The notes below the pieces were generated by a model. It did not search any database, had not been told where the DNA came from, and saw nothing but the letters and a program-made list of their open reading frames with translations. 64,000 nt of DNA from Pseudomonas cerasi (lineage in GTDB: Bacteria > Pseudomonadota > Gammaproteobacteria > Pseudomonadales > Pseudomonadaceae). The stretch covers positions 558,001 to 622,000 of the forward strand of contig NZ_LT222319.1 in the NCBI RefSeq assembly GCF_900074915.1, in the 5' to 3' direction. Position numbers and translations under genes: made by a program. This document shows positions 1 to 8,583 of this stretch, piece by piece (position 1 is the first letter of the stretch; each line of letters opens with the position of its first letter).

Positions 1-413
1 CTTGAAACCTCAAACCCGTGGCACACAGCTAGCACTACCGCCGTGTTATTCCGGGTAGCCTGGTTGATTGCCGCAATCTCTTGGACAAGCTCTTCCCATC
101 CGACATATTCCTTGCTGGCGTGGAGGAAGATTCCTTTCGCCGGGTCGCCATGGCACTCGAAATGGAGTACGGGAGAGAGGACACCTGATCTGCATTCAGC
201 GTGCACCAGCCTCAGTGCTGCAATAAGCATCTGCTTGCTTTTGATCTTGTGGAAGCTGCAGTACCCAGCCCGGCCAATGGCAGCGGAGTGGTCGAGCAAG
301 TCCTCGTAAAGCCGCCGCCCAGTCTGCATCTCGCCTTCACCGAGCGCATCGAAAATGATCAAGCCGTTGTTTTGACATATCGAGGTGTAAACCAGCTCTT
401 CCATAGTCACCAT
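1..413 (-). CDS. CHAT-like (caspase-fold) protein, 3' end beyond window
   Basis: This reading frame is open from an ATG at 413 to the left edge, about 137 codons with no stop. I translated it by hand. Residues about 75-80 read VLHFECHG and, some 45 residues later, VVLAVCHG. This His-Gly and Cys spacing resembles the catalytic dyad of CHAT peptidases (caspase clan), where His sits in an HxxxHG-like strand end and Cys follows a hydrophobic strand. The intervening segment (GIFLHASKEYVGWEEL) is soluble, acidic and protein-like. An in-frame stop lies just upstream, so the start is 413 or the next ATG at 404; no good ribosome binding site is visible. It lies 64 nt downstream of a gene truncated by an IS element and was probably co-transcribed with it. 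CHAT proteins are often paired with TPR or effector genes in defence or programmed-death systems, but the partners here are off the edge. The assignment rests on motifs only. Confidence 0.55.
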   Translation of the reverse strand, partial: MVTMEELVYTSICQNNGLIIFDALGEGEMQTGRRLYEDLLDHSAAIGRAGYCSFHKIKSKQMLIAALRLVHAECRSGVLSPVLHFECHGDPAKGIFLHASKEYVGWEELVQEIAAINQATRNNTAVVLAVCHGFEVS

Positions 414-477
414 TATCCAGATGGGACGGGTTGCCTATCATGCTTCTGCGCCCTGGCGAAGCGCGCAACACGTCTGC

Positions 478-587
478 CTACGAAATATCGAAAGTCCGTA
501 TCTTGATCGAAACACCGAAACTTGTGTATTCGTCTTCGACATCGCCATTGCGACCTACCGGTAGTAGTACGCAGATGAGCTTCTGGG
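478..587 (-). pseudogene. C-terminal remnant of a gene cut by the IS21 element
   Basis: The minus strand carries about 35 codons in frame up to a stop at 478, reading QKLICVLLPVGRNGDVEDEY and ending IKIRTFDIS. It looks like genuine protein, and it begins exactly at the left end of the IS21-family element. The upstream part of this gene would have to lie beyond the right end of the element (after 3159), where I could not recognise a convincing continuation. It sits 64 nt upstream of the CHAT-like gene on the same strand, so the insertion probably separated that gene from its promoter. The family is not recognised. Confidence 0.4.
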
Positions 588-693
588 TGTTGCCGCTGAC
601 CGAAAACTGACCCAGTAGAGGCTGTTCTGCCGACTGAAAACTGACCCAGGTGTTCAACTGCTTCTGCTCACTTTTTGAGCAGGAGAACACAGG

Positions 694-2202
694 GTGATCA
701 GCATGGAAATGTTGGGAAAAATCCGGCGGATGTACTTCCGCGACAAGCTCTCGCTGCATCAGATAGCCAAGCGTACCGGGCTGTCGAGAAACACCATCCG
801 AAAATGGGTCAGAGCGCCCGAAGCCAATCAACCGGCGTACCAACGGTGCGCATCCTTCAATAAGCTCAACCCTTTTCACGAGACCTTAGAGCAGGCGCTC
901 AAGGCTGATTCGTTCCGGCCAAAACACAACCGTAGGAGCGCCAAGGCACTTTTTGAGCAGATCAAGGCCGAGGGTTATGACGGCGGTTACAGCCAGCTCA
1001 CGGCGTTTGTCCGCTCTTGGCGGTGCGAGCAAGGCAAGTCTGTACGCGCTTTTGTACCGCTGACTTTTGCCCTCGGTGAGGCCTTTCAGTTTGACTGGAG
1101 CGAAGAAGGCCTGCTGATCGGTGGCCTGTTTCGACGTATCCAGGTCTCCCATATGAAGCTGTGCGCAAGTCGCGCGTTCTGGTTGGTTGCGTACCCCAGT
1201 CAAGGCCACGAGATGCTGTTTGATGCCCATACACGTTCGTTTGGAGCGTTGGGTGGCGTGCCACGTCGCGGCATCTACGACAACATGAAAACGGCTGTCG
1301 ACAAGGTTAACAAAGGCAAAGGCCGCACGGTCAATGCCCGGTTTTCCGTGATGTGCGCGCACTATCTGTTCGATCCGGACTTCTGCAACGTGGCCTCTGG
1401 CTGGGAGAAAGGCATCGTCGAAAAGAACGTGCAAGACAGCCGGAGGCGAATCTGGCTCGATGCTCAAAATTGCATGTTCCATACCTTCGAGGAGCTGAAC
1501 GTCTGGCTCGGCCAACGCTGTCGTACGCTCTGGGCTGAACTTGTACATCCGCAGTACAACGGTTTGACGGTGGCAGAAGCCCTGGAGCTGGAGCAGGCTG
1601 AAATGATGCCGATGCCGACGGCCTTTGATGGCTACGTGGAACGCACCGTCCGTGTCTCTAGCACCTGCCTGATCAGCGTGGCGCGCAATCGTTATTCGGT
1701 GCCTTGCGAGCGTGTGGATCAATGGGTCAGCAGCCGTTTGTACCCTTCGCGAATCGTGGTCATTGCCGACGAAACGGTGATCGCCAGTCACGAGCGCCTC
1801 TTTGATCGAGATCAGATCGGTTTTGACTGGCAGCACTACATCCCACTCATCGAACGCAAGCCTGGTGCACTGCGCAATGGCGCTCCATTTGCTGATCTGC
1901 CAAAACCGTTACAGCTTCTTAAACGCGGACTGAGGCGTCACACCAACGGTGATCGAATCATGATGCAGGTACTGGCTGCTGTGCCCATCGCCGGTCTCGA
2001 ACCAGTGCTGGTGGCGGTGGAGCTGGTACTTGAATCGGGAAGTCTGAGCGCCGATCACATCCTCAATGTCGTTGCCCGCCTGACCTCCACCGCACCACCT
2101 CCCTGTGTAGAAACCAGCCTGCAACTCAAAGTGGCGCCGGTTGCCAATACAGCACGCTACGACCGGCTCCGTACGACCGATGAGGAGAATCGCAATGCGT
2201 GA
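694..2202 (+). CDS. istA: IS21-family transposase IstA
   Basis: This 502-residue protein is the DDE transposase of the element. An N-terminal helix-turn-helix (residues about 10-45, including [20 protein letters not shown]) precedes an RNase H-fold catalytic core. The likely catalytic triad is Asp134 (FQFDW), Asp196 (GIYDNM) and Glu243 (KGIVEKNV). The start is a GTG at 694, chosen because AGGAG at 681-685 lies 8 nt upstream; an ATG at 703 is the alternative. The 3' end overlaps istB by 8 nt, suggesting translational coupling. Length matches the family and I see no frameshift, so the element looks competent. Confidence 0.93.
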   Translation: MISMEMLGKIRRMYFRDKLSLHQIAKRTGLSRNTIRKWVRAPEANQPAYQRCASFNKLNPFHETLEQALKADSFRPKHNRRSAKALFEQIKAEGYDGGYSQLTAFVRSWRCEQGKSVRAFVPLTFALGEAFQFDWSEEGLLIGGLFRRIQVSHMKLCASRAFWLVAYPSQGHEMLFDAHTRSFGALGGVPRRGIYDNMKTAVDKVNKGKGRTVNARFSVMCAHYLFDPDFCNVASGWEKGIVEKNVQDSRRRIWLDAQNCMFHTFEELNVWLGQRCRTLWAELVHPQYNGLTVAEALELEQAEMMPMPTAFDGYVERTVRVSSTCLISVARNRYSVPCERVDQWVSSRLYPSRIVVIADETVIASHERLFDRDQIGFDWQHYIPLIERKPGALRNGAPFADLPKPLQLLKRGLRRHTNGDRIMMQVLAAVPIAGLEPVLVAVELVLESGSLSADHILNVVARLTSTAPPPCVETSLQLKVAPVANTARYDRLRTTDEENRNA

Positions 2203-2998
2203 CCTAATGACTGAACTCAAAGAACTGCGCCTGCACGGCATGGCCAGTGCTTGGGAAGAACTGGTCTCTCAAGGAACAGCGTCGACGGCTTCATCGAAAT
2301 GGCTGCTGGAACATCTGCTTCAGCAGGAACATGCGGATCGCGCGGTGCGCTCGGTGAATCATCAGATGAACATGGCAAAACTCCCCATGCACCGTGACTT
2401 AGCTGGCTTTGACTTCAGCGCTTCCAGCGCTGATGCCCGGCTGGTCAGCGATCTATCCAGCTTGGCGTTCACTGAAACCGCGCAGAATGTCGTGTTCATC
2501 GGCGGCCCTGGCACCGGGAAAACACACCTGGCCAGTGCCTTGGCTGTATCCGGAATCACGGCCTACAACAAACGCGTGCGCTTCTTTTCCACGGTGGATC
2601 TGGTGAATCTGCTGGAGCGTGAGAAGTACGATGGCAAGGCAGGGCGAATCGCCCAGGCACTGCTGCGCACAGACCTGGTGATACTGGATGAACTCGGATA
2701 TTTGCCCTTCAGCCAAAGCGGTGGCGCCCTGTTATTTCACCTGCTGTCCAAACTGTACGAACACACCAGCGTGGTCATCACCACCAACCTGAGCTTCTCG
2801 GAATGGTCGAGTGTGTTTGGCGACGCCAAGATGACCACCGCGTTGCTGGATCGGCTGACACACCACTGCCACATCGTCGAAACGGGCAACGAGTCCTACC
2901 GCCTACAACACAGCACATTGGCTGCCCAGACAAAGATCAAAACACGCGAACGAAAGCGAAAGGACGGAAATGATATCGAGGACGATGAGCCATTTTGA
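2195..2998 (+). CDS. istB: IS21-family ATPase helper IstB
   Basis: IstB is the AAA+ ATPase that selects targets and activates IstA. The 267-residue protein has an N-terminal helical region with [20 protein letters not shown], a Walker A motif [11 protein letters not shown] near residues 103-113, and a Walker B motif VILDELGYL near 165. The Walker B neighbourhood and the later STVDL and TNLSF segments match the DnaC/IstB pattern. The ATG at 2195 follows GAGGAG at 2182-2187 and lies inside the 3' end of istA. The C-terminus is basic ([12 protein letters not shown]). It appears intact. Confidence 0.93.
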   Translation: MRDLMTELKELRLHGMASAWEELVSQGTASTASSKWLLEHLLQQEHADRAVRSVNHQMNMAKLPMHRDLAGFDFSASSADARLVSDLSSLAFTETAQNVVFIGGPGTGKTHLASALAVSGITAYNKRVRFFSTVDLVNLLEREKYDGKAGRIAQALLRTDLVILDELGYLPFSQSGGALLFHLLSKLYEHTSVVITTNLSFSEWSSVFGDAKMTTALLDRLTHHCHIVETGNESYRLQHSTLAAQTKIKTRERKRKDGNDIEDDEPF

Positions 2999-3159
2999 TC
3001 CGCACCATAAATGCCCTGCTGCATGCGGTGGGGCTTGATGCGTCTTCAATCGGAACACTGCTGCTAAGCTTATCCACAATTGCTGGGGCAAAAATCAGCA
3101 ATCCGTCCTGGGTCAATTTTCAATCGGCAGGGTGGGTCAGTTTTCAATCAGCGCCAACA

Positions 3160-3417
3160 GCTTTGGCAAACATCGCGGTGTGAGAGCCTCAAATCGCCCG
3201 CTATCCGCGAGCGATTGGCGAAATGTGGCATGGCCGAGTAGAGACGAAAACCGGGAGCCTTGATGCGGATTAAGTAAGAAACCTCAACTAGATAAGAGAT
3301 CGCTCCAAGCCAGCCACGGACGAAAATGAGGCGACCTCACCGGAGCCCTAATGGTGCCGTTCACCGATAGGTGAGCGGTTAGCCTAGGGAGCGTGAGATA
3401 AAAAGGGGATCTTTTAA
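3160..3417. other. Non-coding or decayed accessory DNA right of the IS
   Basis: About 260 bp between the IS end and the tRNA terminator hold no gene I can support. The minus strand has a short open stretch (LLGHATFRQSLADSGRF) without a start codon that would run toward the IS end. The plus strand has a short open stretch ending LAKCGMAE. Both could be remnants. Direction, function and boundaries are unclear, and there is no integrase gene here. Confidence 0.3.
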
Positions 3418-3419
3418 TG

Positions 3420-3446
3420 AAAACCGCACTCATGGAGTGCGGCTTT
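3420..3446 (-). terminator. Rho-independent terminator after tRNA-Ile
   Basis: On the minus strand a stem with arms CCGCACTC and GAGTGCGG around a short ATG-centred loop is followed by TTTT. It begins 6 nt beyond the CCA end of the tRNA gene, the expected position for transcription termination of the pre-tRNA. Confidence 0.75.
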
Positions 3447-3451
3447 TGAAT

Positions 3452-3773
3452 TGGTGGGCCCCCCCGGAGTCGAACCGGGCACCAACGGATTATGCGTACC
3501 ACTTCAGTTTTCACTGCCTCTTTCGAGTTCGTGGTCTGGACTGTCTCTTACCTTTCGGCTCGCCCGTACAGTCTCTACACCTTCCTTGAAATCTCAAGGC
3601 TTGGCTCGGGATTACCACGCTGATGCAGAGGCTTCCCCGAATTTGAGCGATTCTACCAAGGGACAGAGTCAACTTATCCCAGGGCAACCCATTTGCTCAT
3701 CACCATGCCCTGCGAAGGGGGGAGGTTCTGAGCCGTTAAGTCCGCTGCTCTAACCAACATGAGCTAGAGGCCC
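3452..3773 (-). tRNA. tRNA-Ile (CAT, lysidine type) interrupted by a group I intron
   Basis: Exon 1 is 3739-3773 (35 nt) and exon 2 is 3452-3494 (43 nt, CCA encoded). Joined, they give an intact cloverleaf: acceptor GGGCCTC with GGGGCCC (one U-G pair), D stem GCTC/GAGC, anticodon stem GCGGA/TCCGT around the loop CTCATAA, and T arm CCCGG-TTCGACT-CCGGG, ending ACCA. The D loop is one base longer than in the neighbouring tRNA copy. Anticodon CAT in this body fits the AUA-reading tRNA-Ile2, whose C34 is converted to lysidine by TilS; elongator tRNA-Met cannot be excluded by eye. The 244-nt intron interrupts the anticodon loop immediately 5' of the anticodon. A normal copy of the same tRNA nearby is truncated, so this may be the working gene. 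Confidence 0.85.
3495..3738 (-). ncRNA. Group I self-splicing intron in tRNA-Ile(CAT)
   Basis: The insertion between the two tRNA halves has the conserved group I core in order. The P-type element (AAATTCGGGGAAGCC) is at 3630-3644, Q (AATCCCGAGCCAAGCC) at 3598-3613, R (GTGTAGAGACTGTACGG) at 3564-3580 and S (AAGAGACAGTCCAG) at 3536-3549. R and S can form P7 through GACTGT with ACAGTC. The upstream exon ends in U and the intron ends in G, as group I splicing requires. These blocks closely resemble my recollection of the Azoarcus tRNA-Ile(CAU) subgroup IC3 intron. No open reading frame for a homing endonuclease is present. I could not draw a convincing P1 helix by eye, so the 5' splice site is fixed by the tRNA sequence alone. 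Confidence 0.88.
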
Positions 3774-3838
3774 GAATTTGCTGCGTAAAGCTATCAAATC
3801 CACGGTTCAAATACCACACTGTGATCCATACCACATAA

Positions 3839-3895
3839 GAACCGTGGACCAAAGGATTATGAGTCCTCTGCTCTAACCAACTGAGCTATGGGCCC
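3839..3895 (-). pseudogene. Truncated tRNA-Ile(CAT)
   Basis: This copy matches a standard Pseudomonas tRNA-Ile(CAT) from the 5' acceptor strand (GGGCCCATAGCTC) through the D arm, the anticodon arm (GGACTCATAATCC) and the first T-stem strand (CCACGGTTC). It then diverges. The rest of the T loop, the second T-stem strand and the 3' acceptor are missing. Instead, an inverted copy of CCACGGTTC occurs after a 30-nt spacer (3800-3808 on the plus strand against 3839-3847). Without a 3' acceptor strand it cannot make a functional tRNA. A break in the T loop is what tyrosine-recombinase islands produce when they integrate in tRNA genes, so this is probably the chromosomal side of an island junction. 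Confidence 0.75.
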
Positions 3896-3910
3896 TCAGT
3901 AGGTCGCGGA

Positions 3911-6397
3911 TTATAACGGCGGTTTCGCGGCTGTGCTATCCGAAAAGTCCGAAAGATTCATAAGAAGAAATCGCTCGCGGAATTCTTCGGCGTCGAGGGG
4001 CAGGCTGACGATGTAGCCCTGGATCTGTTCGCGGCCTTCGCTGGTCAGAAATTGCTGCTGTTCGCTGTTCTCCACGCCCTCGGCGATCACGGTCAGTTGC
4101 AGGCTGCGCCCTAGCGCGATGATGGCGCGGACGATGGCGGCGTCGTGGGTGTCTTCCGGCAGGCCGCGGACGAAGGACTGGTCGATCTTGAGGATGTCCA
4201 GTGGCAGGCGTTTGAGGTAGCTCAGTGAGGAGTAGCCGGTGCCGAAGTCGTCGATCGCCAGTTGCACGCGGAGTGTTTTCAATTGGTGCAGCACGGCCAG
4301 CGCTTCCTGTGTCTGGCTCATGATGAAGTTTTCGGTGATTTCCAGTTGCAGGCAGCCGGGTTCGAGGCCGTTGTCAGTGAGCAGTTGTTCGATGCGTTCG
4401 AGCAGGTTGGTCTGGCGCAGTTGCGCGCCTGCCAGGTTCACCGACAACGGGCCGAACGGCTGGCAGGCCTTGCGCCATACACCCATCTGGCGGCAGGCCT
4501 GCTCCAGCACCCAGTCGCCGATCTGCAGGATCATGCCGTTTTCTTCTGCCAGGGGAATGAAGTGCTCGGGCGGCACATCGCCAAAGGTCGGGTGGTTCCA
4601 GCGGATCAGGGCTTCTGCGCCTGCCAGTGTGTGGTTCGTCAGGTTGATTTTGGGCTGGTAGGCCAACGTCAGTTGATTGCGCTCCAAGGCTCTTCTCAGC
4701 TCCTGCTCGAGGGCGATGCGCTCGCTGGCCTGGTCACTGAGGTCGCAGGTATAGCTTTCGACCCGGTTACGGCCTTTTGCCTTGGAGCGGTACATCGCCG
4801 CGTCGGCATTTTTGACCAGCGTGGCTACGTCTGTGCCGTCGGTGGGGAACACACAGCTGCCGATGCTGGGGCTGATGTAGAGCTCATGTTCGCCAGCCTC
4901 GAAGGGCGTGTTGAAGCAGGCCAGTAATTTATTGGCGATGGCTTGTGCGTCGCTGGCTTGCAGCAGGCCGGGCAGCAGAACGATGAACTCGTCGCCGCCC
5001 AGGCGCGCGACGGTGTCGATGTCGCGCAGGGTTTCCTTGAGCCGGTGTGCGATGCCTTTCAGCAACAGGTCGCCGACCGGGTGGCCCAGGCTGTCATTGA
5101 TGTGCTTGAAGCGATCCAGATCGAGGAACAGGACTGCGCCGAGGCTGCCGGATTCTTCGCTGTGCAGCAGAGCGGCCTGAAGCCGGTTCTCGAACAGTGT
5201 TCGGTTGGGCAGGCCAGTGAGCGGATCATGATGGGCCTGATAGTCGAGGCGCGCCTGGGCATGTTTGAGGCTGGAAATGTCGGCGAAGACGGCGACGAAG
5301 TGGGTCAGGAGGTTGTCCTTGTTGCGCACGGCACTGATGGTCAGCCAGCTCGGGTAAAGCTCGCCGTTCTTGCGGCGGTTGCTGATTTCACCCTGCCAGT
5401 GGCCCTCGGCCGCCAGTTGGTGCCACATCGCGGCGTAGAACGCGCTGTCGTGTTGGCCAGAGGCAAGCAGGCGAGGGGTTTTGCCGATGGCTTCACTTTC
5501 GCTGTAGCCAGTGATTTCCGTGAATGCACGGTTGACGGCGCTGATGGTCTGGTCGGTATTGGTGATGAGCACTCCTTCGGCAGTGCTCTCGAAAACGGTG
5601 GCCGCCAGATGGAGTTTCTCCTGCATTTGCCTGCTTTCGGTGATATCCCGGGTAGTCGTCAGCAGACAGTCTTCACCGGCAATGATGACGGGTTGAGATG
5701 ACAGCTCGCACAGTCGAACATCGCCATTGCTGTTACGAATCCGGACCCGCAGATCCCTGACGAAACCATATTGTTTCATTTGCTCGATGAGTCTTGAGCG
5801 TTCGCTGAGGTCGACCCAGATGCCCAGGTCGAATGTCGAGTGGTCAAGGCAGTACTTTTCGCTATACCCGGTCAAGCGGCAGAACCCTTCGTTGACCTCC
5901 AGCAGCATGCCGTCCTGCTGCCGGGTAATCGCCATCCCGTCAGGCGAGGCATGAAAGGCTTTGGCGAACTTCTCTTCGGAAAGCTGCAATTGTTGCCGGG
6001 CCTGTTTGAGCTGGGTAATGTCACGCACTATCACCAGCACGGCAGGTATCGGGCTATGCTCGAACGGTTGGGCGGACATGAGCCCTGAAAAGGTTTCGCC
6101 GTTTTTGCGCCGAAAGGGTATCTCCAGATTATGGATATCGCCGGTCTGCAATTGCAGCAAGGCTTTTGGGCCGATGCCTGGCACTGCCCACAGATTCAGT
6201 TCTGTCGGTGTCTTGCCAATTACTTCATCAAGGGGGATGCCGGTTCGCTCTACGAACGCCTCGTTGGCATCCATGATGTGCCCGTCAGCAAGGCTGACGA
6301 TAAGCATGGCATCCGGGCATTGAGCGAAGATCGAGGCGAATTTTCCTTCGGGCAGGCATGACGCTTCCCGGTCACTTTTGTTGATTACTCCACGCAT
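3911..6397 (-). CDS. Multi-PAS GGDEF-EAL cyclic-di-GMP signalling protein
   Basis: Three or four PAS-type sensory modules occupy roughly the first 400 residues, each with PAS signatures such as GKTPTELNLW, LTGYSEKYC and ITGYSESEAIGKTPRL. A GGDEF domain follows with an intact RLGGDEF active site and an upstream RxxD inhibitory site (RDID five residues before it). The C-terminal EAL domain has AEALIRW and DDFGTGYSSLSYL, so both diguanylate cyclase and phosphodiesterase residues are present. No membrane segment is seen, so it is probably cytoplasmic. The frame stays open upstream to a TTG at 6592, but those 65 residues look unlike protein; the ATG at 6397 (MRGVINKSD) is preferred. It lies downstream of rpoD, separated from it by a terminator. 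Confidence 0.9.
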   Translation of the reverse strand: MRGVINKSDREASCLPEGKFASIFAQCPDAMLIVSLADGHIMDANEAFVERTGIPLDEVIGKTPTELNLWAVPGIGPKALLQLQTGDIHNLEIPFRRKNGETFSGLMSAQPFEHSPIPAVLVIVRDITQLKQARQQLQLSEEKFAKAFHASPDGMAITRQQDGMLLEVNEGFCRLTGYSEKYCLDHSTFDLGIWVDLSERSRLIEQMKQYGFVRDLRVRIRNSNGDVRLCELSSQPVIIAGEDCLLTTTRDITESRQMQEKLHLAATVFESTAEGVLITNTDQTISAVNRAFTEITGYSESEAIGKTPRLLASGQHDSAFYAAMWHQLAAEGHWQGEISNRRKNGELYPSWLTISAVRNKDNLLTHFVAVFADISSLKHAQARLDYQAHHDPLTGLPNRTLFENRLQAALLHSEESGSLGAVLFLDLDRFKHINDSLGHPVGDLLLKGIAHRLKETLRDIDTVARLGGDEFIVLLPGLLQASDAQAIANKLLACFNTPFEAGEHELYISPSIGSCVFPTDGTDVATLVKNADAAMYRSKAKGRNRVESYTCDLSDQASERIALEQELRRALERNQLTLAYQPKINLTNHTLAGAEALIRWNHPTFGDVPPEHFIPLAEENGMILQIGDWVLEQACRQMGVWRKACQPFGPLSVNLAGAQLRQTNLLERIEQLLTDNGLEPGCLQLEITENFIMSQTQEALAVLHQLKTLRVQLAIDDFGTGYSSLSYLKRLPLDILKIDQSFVRGLPEDTHDAAIVRAIIALGRSLQLTVIAEGVENSEQQQFLTSEGREQIQGYIVSLPLDAEEFRERFLLMNLSDFSDSTAAKPPL

Positions 6398-6620
6398 ATG
6401 CGGCTTACGTCCGTGTCTGACTATCGCTGATGATGGTGTGGCGTAACCCTGTAACTTCAATGATCCAAGGCTTGATTTGAAAAGCGCTGTTGTCTGGTGT
6501 GATACATAGTTGTAGGTCAATTTGTCAGGCGCTGCAATTAGACTGACGTCTGACCTCTTCTTGTTTTGGTCAATTGACGACTGGGCCTGCAAAGTTTGAA
6601 TTTTCTTCTGCCCGGAAACG

Positions 6621-6644
6621 CAAAACCCCCGGCATGCCGGGGGT
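6621..6644 (-). terminator. rpoD terminator
   Basis: A perfect 20-bp palindrome (ACCCCCGGCATGCCGGGGGT) is followed on the minus strand by TTTTG, 22 nt past the rpoD stop codon. It closes the macromolecular-synthesis operon. Confidence 0.85.
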
Positions 6645-6665
6645 CTTGTTGACTCGCTGGTGCGA

Positions 6666-8516
6666 TTACTCGTCGAGGAACGAGCGCAGGTGCTCGCTTC
6701 TTGTCGGGTGACGCAGCTTGCGCAGTGCCTTGGCTTCGATCTGACGAATCCGCTCGCGGGTTACATCGAACTGCTTACCAACCTCTTCAAGGGTGTGGTC
6801 GGTATTCATATCGATGCCGAAACGCATGCGCAGAACCTTGGCTTCACGGGCAGTAAGCCCCGACAGCACTTCGCGTGTCGCTTCTTTCAGGCTTTCGACA
6901 GTGGCGACATCGATTGGCGACTGCATGGTCGAGTCTTCGATGAAGTCACCCAGGTGCGAATCTTCGTCGTCACCGATCGGGGTTTCCATGGAGATCGGCT
7001 CTTTCGCGATCTTCAATACCTTGCGGATTTTATCCTCAGGCATTTCCATGCGTTCACCCAGCTCTTCCGGGGTCGGTTCGCGACCCATTTCCTGCAACAT
7101 CTGCCGGGAAATACGGTTGAGTTTGTTGATCGTCTCGATCATGTGCACCGGAATACGAATGGTGCGTGCCTGGTCGGCAATCGAGCGAGTGATCGCCTGA
7201 CGGATCCACCAGGTGGCATAGGTCGAGAACTTGTAGCCACGACGGTATTCGAACTTGTCCACAGCCTTCATCAAGCCGATGTTGCCTTCCTGGATCAGAT
7301 CGAGGAATTGCAGGCCACGGTTGGTGTACTTCTTGGCGATGGAGATCACCAGACGCAGGTTCGCTTCAACCATCTCTTTCTTCGCGCGGCGGGCCTTGGC
7401 CTCACCGATCGACATGCGACGGTTGATGTCCTTGATCTCGGCGATTTTCAGGCCGGTCTCTTCTTCCAGTGCGGACAGCTTCTGCTGGCAACGCTGGATG
7501 TCAGGCTGCAGGCGACCGATGGCCTCGGCGTATTTGCTCTTGCCCTTGGCCAGTGCGTCAGTCCAGCTTTCGTCAACTTCGTTGCCTGGGAACTGGCGCA
7601 GGAAGTCGGCGCGCGGCATACGTGCATCACGTACACACAGCTGCATGATGGCGCGTTCCTGGGCACGAAGACGCTCAAGGGCACCGCGTACACGCTCCAC
7701 CAGACCTTCAAACTGTTTTGGAACCAGCTTGATCGGCATGAACAGTTCGGCCAGTGCAACCATTTCGGCAATGGCGTGCTTGTCGTCGCGACCAAATTTC
7801 TTCAGGGCCTTGCGGGTGATTTCCATTTGATCGGAAACCGCACCGAAGCGCTGCTGGGCGATGACCGGATCAGGACCGCTCTCGACTTCGTCTTCTTCGT
7901 CGCTGGCGTCTGCCGACTCTTCCTCGTCGTCATCGGCACCTTCGGCCTTGACGGCCTTGGGGTCGACAGGCGGCGGGACTTCGGCAGGCGGCGCAATGCC
8001 GTCGTCCGGGTCGATATAGCCACTCAGAACATCGGAAAGGCGACCGCCTTCACTGGTGACGCGTGTGTATTCGGAGAGAATGTGGTCAACCGTGCCTGGG
8101 AAGTGCGCGATTGCGCCCATCACTTCACGGATGCCTTCTTCGATACGTTTGGCGATTTCGATTTCGCCTTCACGGGTCAGAAGTTCAACGGTGCCCATTT
8201 CCCGCATGTACATACGAACAGGATCGGTGGTACGACCGATGTCGGTTTCGACCGCTGCCAACGCTGCAGCCGCTTCTTCTGCGGCTGCCTCGTCGGTATC
8301 GGCGTCGGCCAGCATCAAGGCGTCCGCATCCGGAGCACTCTCGTGTACCGGGATCCCCATGTCGTTGATCATGCGGATGATGTCTTCCACCTGCTCGGGA
8401 TCTGAAATATCCTCGGGCAAGTGGTCGTTGACCTCTGCGTAAGTCAGATACTTCTGCTCACGACCCAGGGTGATCAACTCTTTGATACGAGATTGCTGTT
8501 GCGCTTTTCCGGACAT
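6666..8516 (-). CDS. rpoD: RNA polymerase primary sigma factor RpoD (sigma-70)
   Basis: The 616-residue protein is the housekeeping sigma factor. Region 1.1 is at the N-terminus ([20 protein letters not shown]), followed by region 1.2 ([11 protein letters not shown]) and an acidic non-conserved insertion ([18 protein letters not shown]). Regions 2.1-2.4 include [20 protein letters not shown], region 3 follows, and region 4.2 has [20 protein letters not shown]. Length matches Pseudomonas RpoD (613-617 residues). It is the last gene of rpsU-dnaG-rpoD and starts 67 nt after the dnaG stop, so it probably shares their transcript and has its own internal promoter. The ATG at 8516 gives the conserved [14 protein letters not shown] start. 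Confidence 0.99.
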   Translation of the reverse strand: MSGKAQQQSRIKELITLGREQKYLTYAEVNDHLPEDISDPEQVEDIIRMINDMGIPVHESAPDADALMLADADTDEAAAEEAAAALAAVETDIGRTTDPVRMYMREMGTVELLTREGEIEIAKRIEEGIREVMGAIAHFPGTVDHILSEYTRVTSEGGRLSDVLSGYIDPDDGIAPPAEVPPPVDPKAVKAEGADDDEEESADASDEEDEVESGPDPVIAQQRFGAVSDQMEITRKALKKFGRDDKHAIAEMVALAELFMPIKLVPKQFEGLVERVRGALERLRAQERAIMQLCVRDARMPRADFLRQFPGNEVDESWTDALAKGKSKYAEAIGRLQPDIQRCQQKLSALEEETGLKIAEIKDINRRMSIGEAKARRAKKEMVEANLRLVISIAKKYTNRGLQFLDLIQEGNIGLMKAVDKFEYRRGYKFSTYATWWIRQAITRSIADQARTIRIPVHMIETINKLNRISRQMLQEMGREPTPEELGERMEMPEDKIRKVLKIAKEPISMETPIGDDEDSHLGDFIEDSTMQSPIDVATVESLKEATREVLSGLTAREAKVLRMRFGIDMNTDHTLEEVGKQFDVTRERIRQIEAKALRKLRHPTRSEHLRSFLDE

Positions 8517-8583
8517 AACACCCTATCCACTGAAGGTCTTGGCGGGCAAAAAACAAGCCGAGGATTATACCCGAGCTATGACC

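Larger units (their letters stand above)
588..3159 (+). mobile_element. IS21-family insertion sequence
   Basis: The element carries istA and istB in the usual overlapping order and is bounded by imperfect inverted repeats. The left end reads TGTTGCCGCTGACCGAAAAC and the right end, reverse complemented, reads TGTTGGCGCTGATTGAAAAC, giving 5'-TG and CA-3' termini. As is typical of IS21, each end contains a second internal copy of the GAAAACTGACCCA-type motif, at 633-650 on the left and near 3110-3130 on the right. I see no clean target-site duplication: the left flank ends TTCTGGG and the right flank starts GCTTTGG. That suggests one flank has since been rearranged or that the boundary is off by a few bases. 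Total length is about 2.57 kb. Confidence 0.88.

Noticed and set aside
588..3159. Clean target-site duplication around the IS
   Set aside because: The flanks (TTCTGGG and GCTTTGG) do not match over 4-8 bp, so no duplication could be claimed.
3451..3753. A 100-codon plus-strand frame across the tRNA region
   Set aside because: It lies antisense to the tRNA exons and intron, and its translation has no protein character beyond chance.
6660..8405. A 581-codon open frame antisense to rpoD
   Set aside because: It is fully opposite a certain essential gene, and its composition follows the GC-rich third positions of rpoD. No domain or ribosome binding site supports it.
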